Assembly: GCA_041397645.1 (NCBI GenBank)
Contig: JAWKWE010000004.1
Span: forward strand, 310,001-374,000
DNA: 64,000 bases
Source of the DNA: Hyphomicrobiaceae bacterium
Lineage (GTDB): Bacteria; Pseudomonadota; Alphaproteobacteria; Rhizobiales; Hyphomicrobiaceae
Reading direction: 5' to 3'
Below, piece after piece: positions 32,506 through 41,298 of the stretch. The notes below the pieces were generated by a model. It was not told the origin of the DNA, searched no databases, and saw nothing but the letters and a program-made list of their open reading frames with translations. A program made the position numbers and the translations under genes. Positions within the stretch are counted from its first letter, which is position 1, and each line of letters begins with the position of its first letter.

Positions 32506-34269
32506 ATGAAATCTTTCAAGTGGTACGCCACTGCGAGCGCTATTGCGCTCTCGCTCAGCTTGGCCGTACCGGCCATGGCCGACGTCACGATCGATGACAT
32601 CGTCAATGACGCCAAGACGACGAACGACGTCGTGACCAATGGTCTCGGCACCCAGGGTCAGCGTTACAGCCCGCTGAACACGATCAACAAAGACAATGTC
32701 CAGGAACTCGTTCCTGCATGGACGATGTCTCTCGGCGGCGAAAAGATGAAGGGCCAGGAGACGCAGCCCCTCGTCAAAGACGGCGTCATGTACTTCACCG
32801 GCTCTTATTCGCGCGCATGGGCCGTCGACACCAAGACCGGCCATGAAATCTGGGAATACGACCACCGCCTGCCGGAAGGCATTCTGCCTTGCTGCGACGT
32901 GATCAACCGCGGTGGCGCGCTTATCGGTGACAAGTTCATCTTCGGCACGCTCGACGCCAAGCTCGTCGCGCTCGATGCCAAGACCGGCAAGGTCGTGTGG
33001 AGCAAGAAGATTGACGACTTCAAGTCGGGCTACTCCTTCTCAGCCGCTCCGCTGATCGTTCCCTCCAAGACCCACGGCCCGCTGATCATCAACGGCGTGT
33101 CGGGCGGTGAATTCGGCATCGTTGGCCGCGTCGAAGCGCGCAGCGCAGAAACCGGCGACGTCGTATGGTCGCGTCCGACCGTCGAAGGCCACATGGGTAT
33201 GCTGGACGGCAAGCCTTCCACGATGACCGGCAAGAAGAACGAATCCTGGCCGGGCGATCTGTGGAAGACCGGCGGCGGCGCCACTTGGCTTGGCGGCACC
33301 TACGATCCTGAAACCAATCTGATCTTCGTGGGCACCGGCAATCCGGCTCCGTGGAACAGCCACATGCGTCCGGGCGACAACAAGTGGACGTGCTCGCGTC
33401 TCGCCATTGATCCCGAAACGGGCGAGATCAAGTGGGGCTTCCAGACCACGCCGAACGACGGCTGGGACTTCGACGGCGTAAACGAGGTCGTTTCCTTCGA
33501 TGTTGACGGCAAGAAGCTCGCCGCCACCGCCGACCGCAACGGCTTCTTCTATGTTCTCGACCGCACCAACGGCGCATTCCAGGGCGCATGGCCGTTCGTA
33601 GAGAAGATCACCTGGGCAAAGGAAATCGGCAAGGATGGCCGTCCGGTCTATGTGCCTGAGAACCGTCCTGGCAATCCTAAGGATTCAAAGGATGGCAAGA
33701 AGGGCGCGCCCGTGTTCGCCGTTCCGAGCTTCCTGGGCGGCAAGAACCAGATGCCGATGGCATACAGCCCGGACACCAAGCTGTTCTACGTTCCCTCCAA
33801 CGAGTGGGGCATGGACATCTGGAACGAACCCGTTGCCTACAAGAAGGGCGCGGCCTACCTCGGCGCCGGCTTTACCATCAAGCCGATCTTCGATGATCAC
33901 ATCGGCTCGCTGAAGGCGATCGATCCGACCACCGGCAAGATCGTGTGGAAGGTCGACAACCGCGCGCCTCTGTGGGGCGGCGTTCTCACCACGGCTGGCG
34001 GCCTGGTGTTCTACGGAACGCCCGAAGGCGAGTTCAAGGCACTCGATGCCGCGAGCGGCAAGGTGCTCTACAGCTTCAACACCGGCTCGGGCATCGTCGG
34101 CAACCCCATCACCTGGGAGCAAGACGGCGAGCAGTACGTGTCGGTCGTATCGGGCTGGGGTGGTGCTGTGCCTCTGTGGGGCGGTGAGGTCGCAAAGACC
34201 ATTTCGCACCTGAACCAGGGCGGCATGGTCTGGACCTTCAAGCTGCACAAGAAGGTGGCGGCCAACTAA
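32506..34269 (+). CDS. PQQ-dependent alcohol dehydrogenase, PedH/ExaF-like, lanthanide-type
   Basis: A 587-residue periplasmic quinoprotein with signal peptide ending PAMA. Eight-bladed propeller W-motifs run throughout. Seen: the vicinal disulfide Cys129-Cys130 in ILPCCDV, metal ligands Glu202 (GGEFG) and Asn279 (GTGNPAPWN), catalytic Asp321 and a second Asp323 in WDFDG. In calcium enzymes (MxaF, ExaA/PedE) this second position is Ala or Ser; Asp marks lanthanide-dependent enzymes (XoxF, PedH, ExaF). Overall wording (VTNGLGTQGQRYSPL, PSNEWGMDIWNE, GWGGAVPLWGGEVAK) is closest to the ethanol-oxidising PedH/ExaF group, not to XoxF. It would oxidise short alcohols or aldehydes, passing electrons to the cytochrome c-550. 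A strong leader ribosome site and a terminator make it a single highly expressed gene. Confidence 0.93.
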   Translation: MKSFKWYATASAIALSLSLAVPAMADVTIDDIVNDAKTTNDVVTNGLGTQGQRYSPLNTINKDNVQELVPAWTMSLGGEKMKGQETQPLVKDGVMYFTGSYSRAWAVDTKTGHEIWEYDHRLPEGILPCCDVINRGGALIGDKFIFGTLDAKLVALDAKTGKVVWSKKIDDFKSGYSFSAAPLIVPSKTHGPLIINGVSGGEFGIVGRVEARSAETGDVVWSRPTVEGHMGMLDGKPSTMTGKKNESWPGDLWKTGGGATWLGGTYDPETNLIFVGTGNPAPWNSHMRPGDNKWTCSRLAIDPETGEIKWGFQTTPNDGWDFDGVNEVVSFDVDGKKLAATADRNGFFYVLDRTNGAFQGAWPFVEKITWAKEIGKDGRPVYVPENRPGNPKDSKDGKKGAPVFAVPSFLGGKNQMPMAYSPDTKLFYVPSNEWGMDIWNEPVAYKKGAAYLGAGFTIKPIFDDHIGSLKAIDPTTGKIVWKVDNRAPLWGGVLTTAGGLVFYGTPEGEFKALDAASGKVLYSFNTGSGIVGNPITWEQDGEQYVSVVSGWGGAVPLWGGEVAKTISHLNQGGMVWTFKLHKKVAAN

Positions 34270-34309
34270 TCGCAGCCAGAACTTCCTAAGCTTTACAAAC
34301 ACGCGAGAG

Positions 34310-34337
34310 AGGGCGGTCTGGGGGGACCGCCCTTTTT
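34310..34337 (+). terminator. Rho-independent terminator after the PQQ dehydrogenase
   Basis: Nine-bp perfect stem (34310-34318 with 34325-34333), short G-rich loop and a T5 tail. It lies 41 bases past the stop codon. Confidence 0.9.
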
Positions 34338-34364
34338 CAATTCACGGGCACTTTTCCGTCCACG

Positions 34365-34556
34365 TTGTGGGAAGTTAAGTCGATGCAAGAAGCCGTCGAC
34401 TGGGTGAAGCGCTGCCCCAATCCTCACAACGAGCCGAGCGACATAGAGATCCGTCCAGTCTTCTCCATGGATGATTTCGGTGAAGCCATGACGCCGGAGC
34501 TGCGCGCGCAGGAAGAACGCCTCATGGAGAAAGTTACAAAGAAAAATGCCGGCTGA
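34365..34556 (+). pseudogene. Truncated YciI/DGPF-domain protein remnant
   Basis: The 63 codons from a TTG match only the C-terminal part of a YciI-related (DGPF) protein: WEVKSMQEAVDWVKRCP, EIRPVFSMDDFGEAMTPELR. Full proteins are about twice as long and begin with a YMLL strand and a DGPF motif, which are absent; the conserved part begins just after the dehydrogenase terminator, so the 5' half was lost by a deletion. No ribosome site is visible. YciI genes often accompany VOC/PhnB genes such as the next one. Confidence 0.65.
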
Positions 34557-34619
34557 ATCGTTCTACTGCCTTTGACTTCGGCCCCGAGACCGTTCAACGG
34601 GCCCTCAGGAGTAAAATCG

Positions 34620-35111
34620 ATGCCCCAATCTTCCAGCAAGCCTTCTTCGCAAGCCGCGCTTCCGGCCTTGGCGCCGCACATCGTTTGCAAGGGCGCAAAC
34701 GAAGCGATGGATTTCTACAAGAAGGCGTTTGGTGCGCGCGAAAGACTGCGCATTCCAACTCCGGATGGAAAGCTGATGCACGGCGAAATCAACGTCAACG
34801 GCGCGCTCGTCTTGCTGACGGAAGAGTCGCCGGAATTTGGTTCGCTCTCACCAAAGACGCTGAACGCCACAACCGTCACGCTGCACCTTTACGTCGATGA
34901 CGTCGACACGTTCATGGCAAAGGCGGAAGCTGCGGGCGCAACGATTGCTTCTCCGCCCAGCGACATGTTTTGGGGAGACAGATACGGCGTCCTTGTAGAT
35001 CCTTTTGGGCATCGCTGGTCCGTCGCCACCCATCTGCGCGACCTATCCCCCGAAGAATTGCAGACGGCCGCGCGCGAATTCATGGAGAAGATGGCCTGCG
35101 GCTTCAATTGA
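34620..35111 (+). CDS. VOC family protein (PhnB-like glyoxalase fold)
   Basis: A 163-residue cytosolic vicinal-oxygen-chelate protein. Seen: PHIVCKGANEAMDFYKKAFGA at the start of the first beta-alpha module, LMHGEINVNGALVLLTEE, LHLYVDDVDTFMAKAEAAGA in the second, and WGDRYGVLVDPFGHRWSVATH at the end, typical of PhnB/YdcE-like members whose substrates are mostly unknown. The ATG at 34620 with AGGAG nine bases upstream is preferred over an earlier start at 34572. Role unknown; the neighbouring YciI fragment suggests a decayed two-gene unit. Confidence 0.85.
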   Translation: MPQSSSKPSSQAALPALAPHIVCKGANEAMDFYKKAFGARERLRIPTPDGKLMHGEINVNGALVLLTEESPEFGSLSPKTLNATTVTLHLYVDDVDTFMAKAEAAGATIASPPSDMFWGDRYGVLVDPFGHRWSVATHLRDLSPEELQTAAREFMEKMACGFN

Positions 35112-35192
35112 TTTGCTATCAAGACCCGCCAGAGCGGCGATCATTACCCTCGTTTATTCAGCGCCGATTTTAACTTCCCCCGCACAGATCTG

Positions 35193-35213
35193 ACACCGGA
35201 CGTGTTCCGGTGT
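35193..35213. repeat. Perfect 8-bp inverted repeat between VOC and RND genes
   Basis: ACACCGGA and TCCGGTGT are separated by five bases, 128 bases ahead of the efflux adaptor start. It may be an operator (two-fold symmetric) for a local repressor or a weak terminator of the VOC gene; only A/T-rich TAATAATT follows, not a T run. Confidence 0.45.
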
Positions 35214-35341
35214 AATAATTCCGCTTGCGAACAACGGATCGGCACGATTCTGGCGTTAAGTCAGACGTGCGATCCAAATCGATTCAACGGCTTAGCGCTG
35301 CAGCTCCTATCGGCCCCTCCAGCGCGACGGAGAATTCTTTA

Positions 35342-36556
35342 ATGACTTCAAGGGGAACTCGAAACGTGCGGTTTGCTGCAAGTCTGCTTCTGGTGGCGCT
35401 TGTGGCGGCTGGCGCGTGGCTGGTTTCCCGCGATGGTCCCGCGCGCCTGCTAGCTCTCGATTTTGTGAACTCCGTTAAGGCACACATCTCGAGTGTCGAT
35501 CCTTCGGAAAAGGCGGAAAGCGCCAAGCCTGAACGTGTCGTCACCGTGGAAGTGTCACGCGCGCGCGCCGCTATCGCCAGCACCGACATTCGAGCCATCG
35601 GCTCGCTGCAGTCTGATGAAGCCGTCGTCATCGCCAACGAGATTGCAGGGCGTATCGTCGAGATTGCATTTCAAGAGGGAAAGCCGGTCAAGAAAGACCA
35701 GGTCCTTGTCAAGCTCGACGATCAACTAGCAAAGGCGGAAGTTGCAGATGCGCAGGCACGGCTCGATCTCGCAGCCGCCAACAACAAACGCGCTCAGACG
35801 CTTTCTAAAACCGGCATCGTGACAGGTAAGTCGCGCGATGAGGCTGAGACGAACTTCGAAACGGCGAAGGCTGCCCTGGAACTTGCCAAGACCCGGCTTT
35901 CAAAACTGGAACTGCGTGCCCCGTTTGACGGCATCGCAGGGCTTCGCGGAATCTCTGTCGGTGCATTCGTCAATGTCGGCACCGCAATTGCCAATCTGGA
36001 AAAGATCGATACCCTCAAGGTAGATTTCAAAGTTCCAGAAACACATCTGCGCGACATCTCGGAAGGTCAGCCCATTGAGATCGCCGTCGATGCTGTTCCG
36101 GATCGCACGTTCAGCGGCACGATCTACGCCATTGATCCGCTGGTCGATGTCAACGGCCGAGCGTTGCAAATCCGTGCGCGTCTCGACAATAGTGATCAGA
36201 TCCTGAGGCCCGGGTTATTTGCTCGCATCAAAGTCGTCGGCGCCACCAAGCGCGATGTTGTGATGATTCCGGAATCAGCAATCGTCCCGCGCGGCGAAGA
36301 CACGTTCGTCTTCAAGATCAGCGACAGCAGAGCCGTGGAAACGAGAGTCCACCTCGGCCGCCGCGCCAACTCCGAGGTCGAAGTCCTCGACGGCCTGGAA
36401 GCCGGCATAAACGTTGTCACTGCGGGACAGCAGAAGCTGCGTAGCGGCGCGGCTGTCGAAATCACGCCTTCGCTCACCGAGCGGTCGCGCGAAAACCCGT
36501 TGCCACAGATCGATCAAAACGACGGCGCGACTTCGGCCACCAACCGGAGAGGCTGA
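35342..36556 (+). CDS. RND efflux periplasmic adaptor (MFP/HlyD family)
   Basis: A 404-residue membrane fusion protein. N-terminal anchor (residues 10-27, FAASLLLVALVAAGAWLV), then lipoyl halves (IANEIAGRIVEIAFQEGKPVKKDQVLVKLD and LRAPFDGIAGLRGISVGAFVN), a helical hairpin between them (KAEVADAQARLDLAAANN), then beta-barrel and membrane-proximal domains. Start 35342 has a GGAG element; an earlier start at 35225 would add an unlikely tail. Its stop overlaps the permease ATG (TGATG), so both are made together. An outer-membrane TolC-like gene is not adjacent. Confidence 0.9.
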   Translation: MTSRGTRNVRFAASLLLVALVAAGAWLVSRDGPARLLALDFVNSVKAHISSVDPSEKAESAKPERVVTVEVSRARAAIASTDIRAIGSLQSDEAVVIANEIAGRIVEIAFQEGKPVKKDQVLVKLDDQLAKAEVADAQARLDLAAANNKRAQTLSKTGIVTGKSRDEAETNFETAKAALELAKTRLSKLELRAPFDGIAGLRGISVGAFVNVGTAIANLEKIDTLKVDFKVPETHLRDISEGQPIEIAVDAVPDRTFSGTIYAIDPLVDVNGRALQIRARLDNSDQILRPGLFARIKVVGATKRDVVMIPESAIVPRGEDTFVFKISDSRAVETRVHLGRRANSEVEVLDGLEAGINVVTAGQQKLRSGAAVEITPSLTERSRENPLPQIDQNDGATSATNRRG

Positions 36557-39500
36557 TGGGCGCGCTGGAATTCTGCATCCGGCGGCCAGTCTTTGCCACC
36601 GTCCTGAGCCTCCTTCTCGTTTTGCTGGGTCTGGTGTCGTTCGAGCGGCTCACGGTTCGCGAGTTTCCAAATGTGGACGAACCGATCATTTCGGTGAGGA
36701 CCGAATATCCAGGCGCATCCGCGTCGATTATCGAAACCCAGGTCACGCAAATTCTTGAAGGCTCCATCGCCGGCATCGAAGGCATCGACGTGCTCGAATC
36801 CACGAGCCGTTCGGAGTCGAGCCGGATCACCGTGCGTTTCCGCCCCGAGGTCGACCCTGACGTTGCCGCAAGCGACGTGCGCGATCGCGTGTCGCGCGTG
36901 CGCAATCGCCTTCCGCCCGAGATCATCGAACCTGTCATCGCCAAGATCGAGGCAGACGCAAGGGCCATCATGTTTCTGGCTTTTTCCAGCCCAAGCATGT
37001 CGAGCCTTGAAATCACGGACTACATCGACCGCTACGTAACCGACCGGCTGAAGACGCTCAACGGCGTGGCCGACGTCCAGATCTACGGCGAACGCCGCTA
37101 TGCCATGCGCGTGTGGATCGATCGTATTCGATTGGCAGCGTATAATCTCACCGTGCAAGACGTCGAAAACGCCTTGCGGATGCAGAATGCGGAAATTCCC
37201 GCAGGCCGCATCGAAAGCACCGAGCGCGAGTTCCCCGTCCTGTCTCGCACCGGCCTGACGACGCCTGAGCAGTTCAGCAATATCGTCATCAAGATCGCGA
37301 ACGGTTATCAGGTCAAGCTAGGGCAGGTTGCGCGCGTGGAGCTAGGCGCGGAGGACGAGCGGCGAACCTCAACCTATAACGGCGCGCCTGCGATAGCGGT
37401 CGGCATCATCAAGCAATCGACGGCCAATCCGCTCGACGTGTCTCATGCCGTAAACGCCGTCCTGCCCCAGATAAATGCCAGCATGCCTCAAGAGCTGAAG
37501 GCAGAAGTGGGTAACGACGACTCGGTGTTCATCGAACGCTCTATCGAGGCTGTCTATCGCGCAATCCTGGAAGCGGTGGCCTTCGTCGTCCTTGTCATCT
37601 TCTTCTTTTTGCGTTCGTTCCGGGCCGCAATCATTCCGATCGTCACCATACCCGTATCCCTGATCGCGACCTTCACCATTATGCTGGCGCTCGGCTTCAG
37701 CGTGAATACGCTGACGCTGCTTGCCATGGTGCTCGCTATCGGTCTGGTCGTGGACGACGCCATTGTCGTTCTGGAAAATGTCTATCGCCACATCGAGAGC
37801 GGCATAAAGCCGATCCCGGCCGCCGCCAAGGGCATCCAGGAAATCGGCTTCGCAGTGGTGGCGATGACGCTGACGCTTGCAGCCGTCTACGCGCCGATCG
37901 CTTTCACACCCGGCAAAACCGGTCGTCTATTTCTGGAATTTGCGCTGACCCTTGCTGGCGCTGTTTTGGTCTCCGGCTTTGTCGCGCTCACGCTCACGCC
38001 CATGATGTGCGCCAAGCTTCTGCGTCACAATCCTCATCCCGGCCTGTTCTTCACGATCATGGAGCGCGGCTTCACGGGGCTGGAAAGCGGATACCGCCGG
38101 CTGCTTGGTGCTGTTTTGCGCATGCGGCCTTTGGTCATCCTTCTTGCCATCGCAGTTGCAGGCATCAGCGCAGTTTTGTTCACGACGCTCAAGACCGAGC
38201 TGGCGCCCGAAGAAGACCGAGGCCAGATCCGCGTTCGCGGAACAGCGCCGGAGGGCTCCACGGTTTCCTACACCGAACGTTATGCGCGGCAGATCGACGA
38301 CATTCTGGCGACCGTGCCGGAGGCCCGCGGCAGGCTCACCATCAGTGGCACGCCGGAAGTCTCCCGGGCCCTTGTCGTGGCGCCGCTCATCGATTGGAAT
38401 GAACGCACGCGACTGCAGAAGGACATCGTTGAAGATATAAATCCCAAGCTAAAGCGCATAACCGGCATCCAAGCCTACGCGCAAACGCCTGGGCCGTTCG
38501 GCCAACGCGGTTCCGGTAGACCCATTGAATTCGTCATCCAGACATCTGGAACTTACGAAGATCTCCAGCGCTATTCCGATACGTTGCTGGACAAGATCCG
38601 CGATTATCCGGGACTTGAGAGCATCGACACCGATCTGAAGCTCAACACGCCGGAATTCCGCATCCAGATCGACCGTGCCAAGGTTGCCGATCTTGGCCTC
38701 GATGTCGTTGCCGTCGGCCGCACACTGGAGACCCTTCTCGGCGGACGCAAGGTGACGCGGTTTGAACAAAACGGCGAGCAATACGATGTCTACGTGCAGC
38801 TCGCGCCCGATGATCGTTCGACCCCAGAAGCGCTATCGACCATCTTTCTGCGCAACGCACGCGGCGATGCCATCCAGCTTTCGAATATCGCAAGCGTGAC
38901 TGAGAGCGTCGCGCCCAAGGAGCTTAAACGCTTCAATCAGCTGCGTTCGGTTACACTGCAGGCAAATCTGGCGCCGGGCTATACCGTTGGCGAAGCAATC
39001 GGCGTTCTGGAAAGAGCGGCCCACGATGCACTTCCTCCTACGGTCCAAACGACGCTCAGCGGCGACAGCCGCGAGTGGCGCGATTCCTCAAACAACCTCT
39101 CGATGGTATTCGTGCTCGCGATCGCGTTTATCTATCTGGTACTTGCTGCACAGTTTGAAAGCTTCCGCGATCCCGTCATTATCATGTTGAGCGTGCCGCT
39201 CTCCATGATGGGTGCGCTCGGAGCGCTCTGGCTCACCGGCGGCACACTGAACGTCTACTCCCAGATCGGTCTCGTCACGCTCGTCGGCCTGATCACCAAG
39301 CATGGCATTCTCATCGTCGATTTCGCAAACAAGCGTCAGCTCGCAGGCGCAGACCGCACACGCGCGGTGCTGGAAGCTGCCGTTTTGCGGCTGCGCCCAA
39401 TTCTGATGACCACCGCGGCGATGGTGCTCGGAGCCCTGCCGCTGGCCATCGCAACCGGTGCAGGCGCTGAAAGCCGCCAGCAGATCGGCTGGGTAATCGT

Positions 39501-39666
39501 CGGCGGCATGTCCCTGGGAACCCTACTGACGCTGTTCGTCATCCCGGCAATCTACAGCTACGTCGGGCAGCTCCATCAAGCCGAGAGCGAGGGCGACGCT
39601 GCCTTAAATGCTTCTGAGCACCGCGGGACGCCAGCCAAGAGCAAGGACGCGCAACAGCCTGCCTAA
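36556..39666 (+). CDS. RND efflux inner-membrane permease (AcrB/HAE1-like)
   Basis: A 1036-residue proton-driven exporter, normal length for the hydrophobe/amphiphile efflux family. Seen: the start MGALEFCIRRPVFATVLSLL, two large periplasmic domains, twelve predicted TM helices, the proton-relay Asp400-Asp401 in GLVVDDAIVVLENV and the second repeat motif GLITKHGILIVDFAN with Lys. It exports toxic organic compounds or lipids from the periplasm, together with the adaptor. The subgroup resembles the MdtB/MexF-unlike alphaproteobacterial single permeases; the substrate cannot be told. The stop lies only three bases from the convergent rfbC stop. Confidence 0.93.
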   Translation: MGALEFCIRRPVFATVLSLLLVLLGLVSFERLTVREFPNVDEPIISVRTEYPGASASIIETQVTQILEGSIAGIEGIDVLESTSRSESSRITVRFRPEVDPDVAASDVRDRVSRVRNRLPPEIIEPVIAKIEADARAIMFLAFSSPSMSSLEITDYIDRYVTDRLKTLNGVADVQIYGERRYAMRVWIDRIRLAAYNLTVQDVENALRMQNAEIPAGRIESTEREFPVLSRTGLTTPEQFSNIVIKIANGYQVKLGQVARVELGAEDERRTSTYNGAPAIAVGIIKQSTANPLDVSHAVNAVLPQINASMPQELKAEVGNDDSVFIERSIEAVYRAILEAVAFVVLVIFFFLRSFRAAIIPIVTIPVSLIATFTIMLALGFSVNTLTLLAMVLAIGLVVDDAIVVLENVYRHIESGIKPIPAAAKGIQEIGFAVVAMTLTLAAVYAPIAFTPGKTGRLFLEFALTLAGAVLVSGFVALTLTPMMCAKLLRHNPHPGLFFTIMERGFTGLESGYRRLLGAVLRMRPLVILLAIAVAGISAVLFTTLKTELAPEEDRGQIRVRGTAPEGSTVSYTERYARQIDDILATVPEARGRLTISGTPEVSRALVVAPLIDWNERTRLQKDIVEDINPKLKRITGIQAYAQTPGPFGQRGSGRPIEFVIQTSGTYEDLQRYSDTLLDKIRDYPGLESIDTDLKLNTPEFRIQIDRAKVADLGLDVVAVGRTLETLLGGRKVTRFEQNGEQYDVYVQLAPDDRSTPEALSTIFLRNARGDAIQLSNIASVTESVAPKELKRFNQLRSVTLQANLAPGYTVGEAIGVLERAAHDALPPTVQTTLSGDSREWRDSSNNLSMVFVLAIAFIYLVLAAQFESFRDPVIIMLSVPLSMMGALGALWLTGGTLNVYSQIGLVTLVGLITKHGILIVDFANKRQLAGADRTRAVLEAAVLRLRPILMTTAAMVLGALPLAIATGAGAESRQQIGWVIVGGMSLGTLLTLFVIPAIYSYVGQLHQAESEGDAALNASEHRGTPAKSKDAQQPA

Positions 39667-39669
39667 CTA

Positions 39670-40224
39670 TCAGTCGAAGAGCTGCTGAGTGTCGGCGAGC
39701 TTGGGCTGCGCTTTGTCTTTCGGCGACAGCACGGCATTTGCTGCAACCTCGCCCCAATCAATGCCGATCGCGGGATCGTTCCACGCAACACCTCTGTCGT
39801 GCTCCGGCGAATAATACTCGGTCACTTTGTAGAGCACCTCGGTATCGGGCTGGAGCGTGATATATCCGTGCGCAAAACCCTTGGGAACGAACAGCTGCTG
39901 CCAATTTTCTTCAGACAGCACTGCACTGACATGCTTACCGAATGTGGGCGACGAGCGCCGGATATCGACAGCAACGTCGAGAATGGCACCCCGCGTACAC
40001 CGTACCAACTTGTCCTGCGCTTTGGGCGGCAGCTGGAAATGCAGGCCGCGCATCGTCCCTTTAGGCTTCGAGAAGGCGTGATTGTCCTGCACGAAGTCGA
40101 GTTCCAGGCCCGCCTCGGAGAACGAGCGCGCCGTCCAAACTTCCGAAAAGAAACCCCGTTCGTCGCGAAACATTTTCGGCGTGATCAGCACCACGTCGGG
40201 AATGGCAAGTCTTTCAAACTTCAT
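39670..40224 (-). CDS. rfbC: dTDP-4-dehydrorhamnose 3,5-epimerase
   Basis: A 184-residue RmlC-family cupin. Seen: FRDERGFFSEVW, FVQDNHAFSKPKGTMRGLHFQ with the catalytic His62, VRCTRGAILDVAVDIRRSSPTFGK, and VPKGFAHGYITLQPDTEVLYKVTEYYSPEHDRG, all typical. It converts dTDP-4-keto-6-deoxyglucose to the L-lyxo form for dTDP-L-rhamnose. The partner genes rfbA, rfbB and rfbD are not in the window, which is unusual as the four normally cluster. It could supply a rhamnosyltransferase at 11.4 kb. Convergent with the RND permease gene with three bases between stops. Confidence 0.93.
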   Translation of the reverse strand: MKFERLAIPDVVLITPKMFRDERGFFSEVWTARSFSEAGLELDFVQDNHAFSKPKGTMRGLHFQLPPKAQDKLVRCTRGAILDVAVDIRRSSPTFGKHVSAVLSEENWQQLFVPKGFAHGYITLQPDTEVLYKVTEYYSPEHDRGVAWNDPAIGIDWGEVAANAVLSPKDKAQPKLADTQQLFD

Positions 40225-40285
40225 GGATCAGGATGTAGTCCCGGTGTTGTGGAGGGTGTCATGGAGATTGATCGCGCACACGTCT

Positions 40286-41239
40286 TCAGCGCGGGCTATC
40301 GGTTGGACGGAGCGGAAAGACACGCGCCGACCCTTGGCTCGGCGGCGTATCGTCAGGCTCCGAGGCTGGAGGTGACACCTCATCATCCGACGCCACCTCG
40401 CTATCCGAAGCCGCCGACACATCCCTGTGCTCCATCACTTTGGCCTGGAACCTTTGCCAGCTGATGGGGATCAGCGACAGATAGATGAGTGTCGAAAAGG
40501 CCAGCGTCTCATATGGATAGGTGAACAGCATCGCGACGTACCCAGCCGCGAGAACAAAAATCGGCAAGACCCATTCGCGGCCGACGCGCTCACCCATCAG
40601 CTTGCCGGAATACGTTGGTATCGTGGAAACCATCATGAAAGCGATGAAGAGCGTGTAGAGCATAACGATCTTCAACATCCAGGGCGACTTCATCCAATCC
40701 AGCCCGAGATGATGGAGGTAGACCGGGAGCATCACCACAATGGCTGCGGCTGGCGTGGGCATTCCGACGAAGTAATTCGACTGCCATTTCGGCTTGTCAT
40801 CGTCGAGCGCAGCATTGAAGCGCGCGAGGCGCAGCGCCGAAGATAGCGCAAAGATCATCACGCAGATCCAGCCTGCGCTCTTGAGGTCGCCCAGCCCCCA
40901 GTTGAAGACGAGGAACGCAGGCGCGACTCCGAAATTGACGAAGTCAGCGAGGCTGTCGAGTTCCGCGCCGAAGCGGGACGAGGCTTTCAGAGCCCGCGCG
41001 ATGCGACCATCCACACCATCCAAAGCGGCTGCGAAAACGATTGCCGCTAGCGCAAGATCATAGCGGCCTTCGATACCCATGCGGATCGAGGTGAGGCCGG
41101 CGCATAACCCCAGTAGCGTAACGAAGTTAGGTACCAGCATCCGCACAGGCACCCGTGCGTGCCGGAACAAGGGACGCCTGCGACGGCGGCTGGTCTCCTG
41201 TTCGATGGTCGGCAGATCTGGGTCCATGTCAGCCTCCAT
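40286..41239 (-). CDS. pssA: CDP-diacylglycerol-serine O-phosphatidyltransferase
   Basis: A 317-residue inner-membrane CDP-alcohol phosphatidyltransferase of the class II PssA group. The catalytic motif DG-x-DG-x2-AR-x8-G-x3-D-x3-D is intact at residues 74-99. About eight hydrophobic segments follow an Arg-rich N-terminus (RRRRRP); the C-terminal tail of about 60 residues is acidic and Ser/Pro-rich, longer than usual. It forms phosphatidylserine from CDP-diacylglycerol and serine. The psd gene, whose product decarboxylates this lipid to phosphatidylethanolamine, lies 59 bases upstream on the same strand, as in many alphaproteobacteria. Confidence 0.93.
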   Translation of the reverse strand: MEADMDPDLPTIEQETSRRRRRPLFRHARVPVRMLVPNFVTLLGLCAGLTSIRMGIEGRYDLALAAIVFAAALDGVDGRIARALKASSRFGAELDSLADFVNFGVAPAFLVFNWGLGDLKSAGWICVMIFALSSALRLARFNAALDDDKPKWQSNYFVGMPTPAAAIVVMLPVYLHHLGLDWMKSPWMLKIVMLYTLFIAFMMVSTIPTYSGKLMGERVGREWVLPIFVLAAGYVAMLFTYPYETLAFSTLIYLSLIPISWQRFQAKVMEHRDVSAASDSEVASDDEVSPPASEPDDTPPSQGSARVFPLRPTDSPR

Positions 41240-41298
41240 TCAACAAATCGATGCGTTCAACGTCCGTCATTCTGAGCGCCCAAACGGGACACTGTGGC

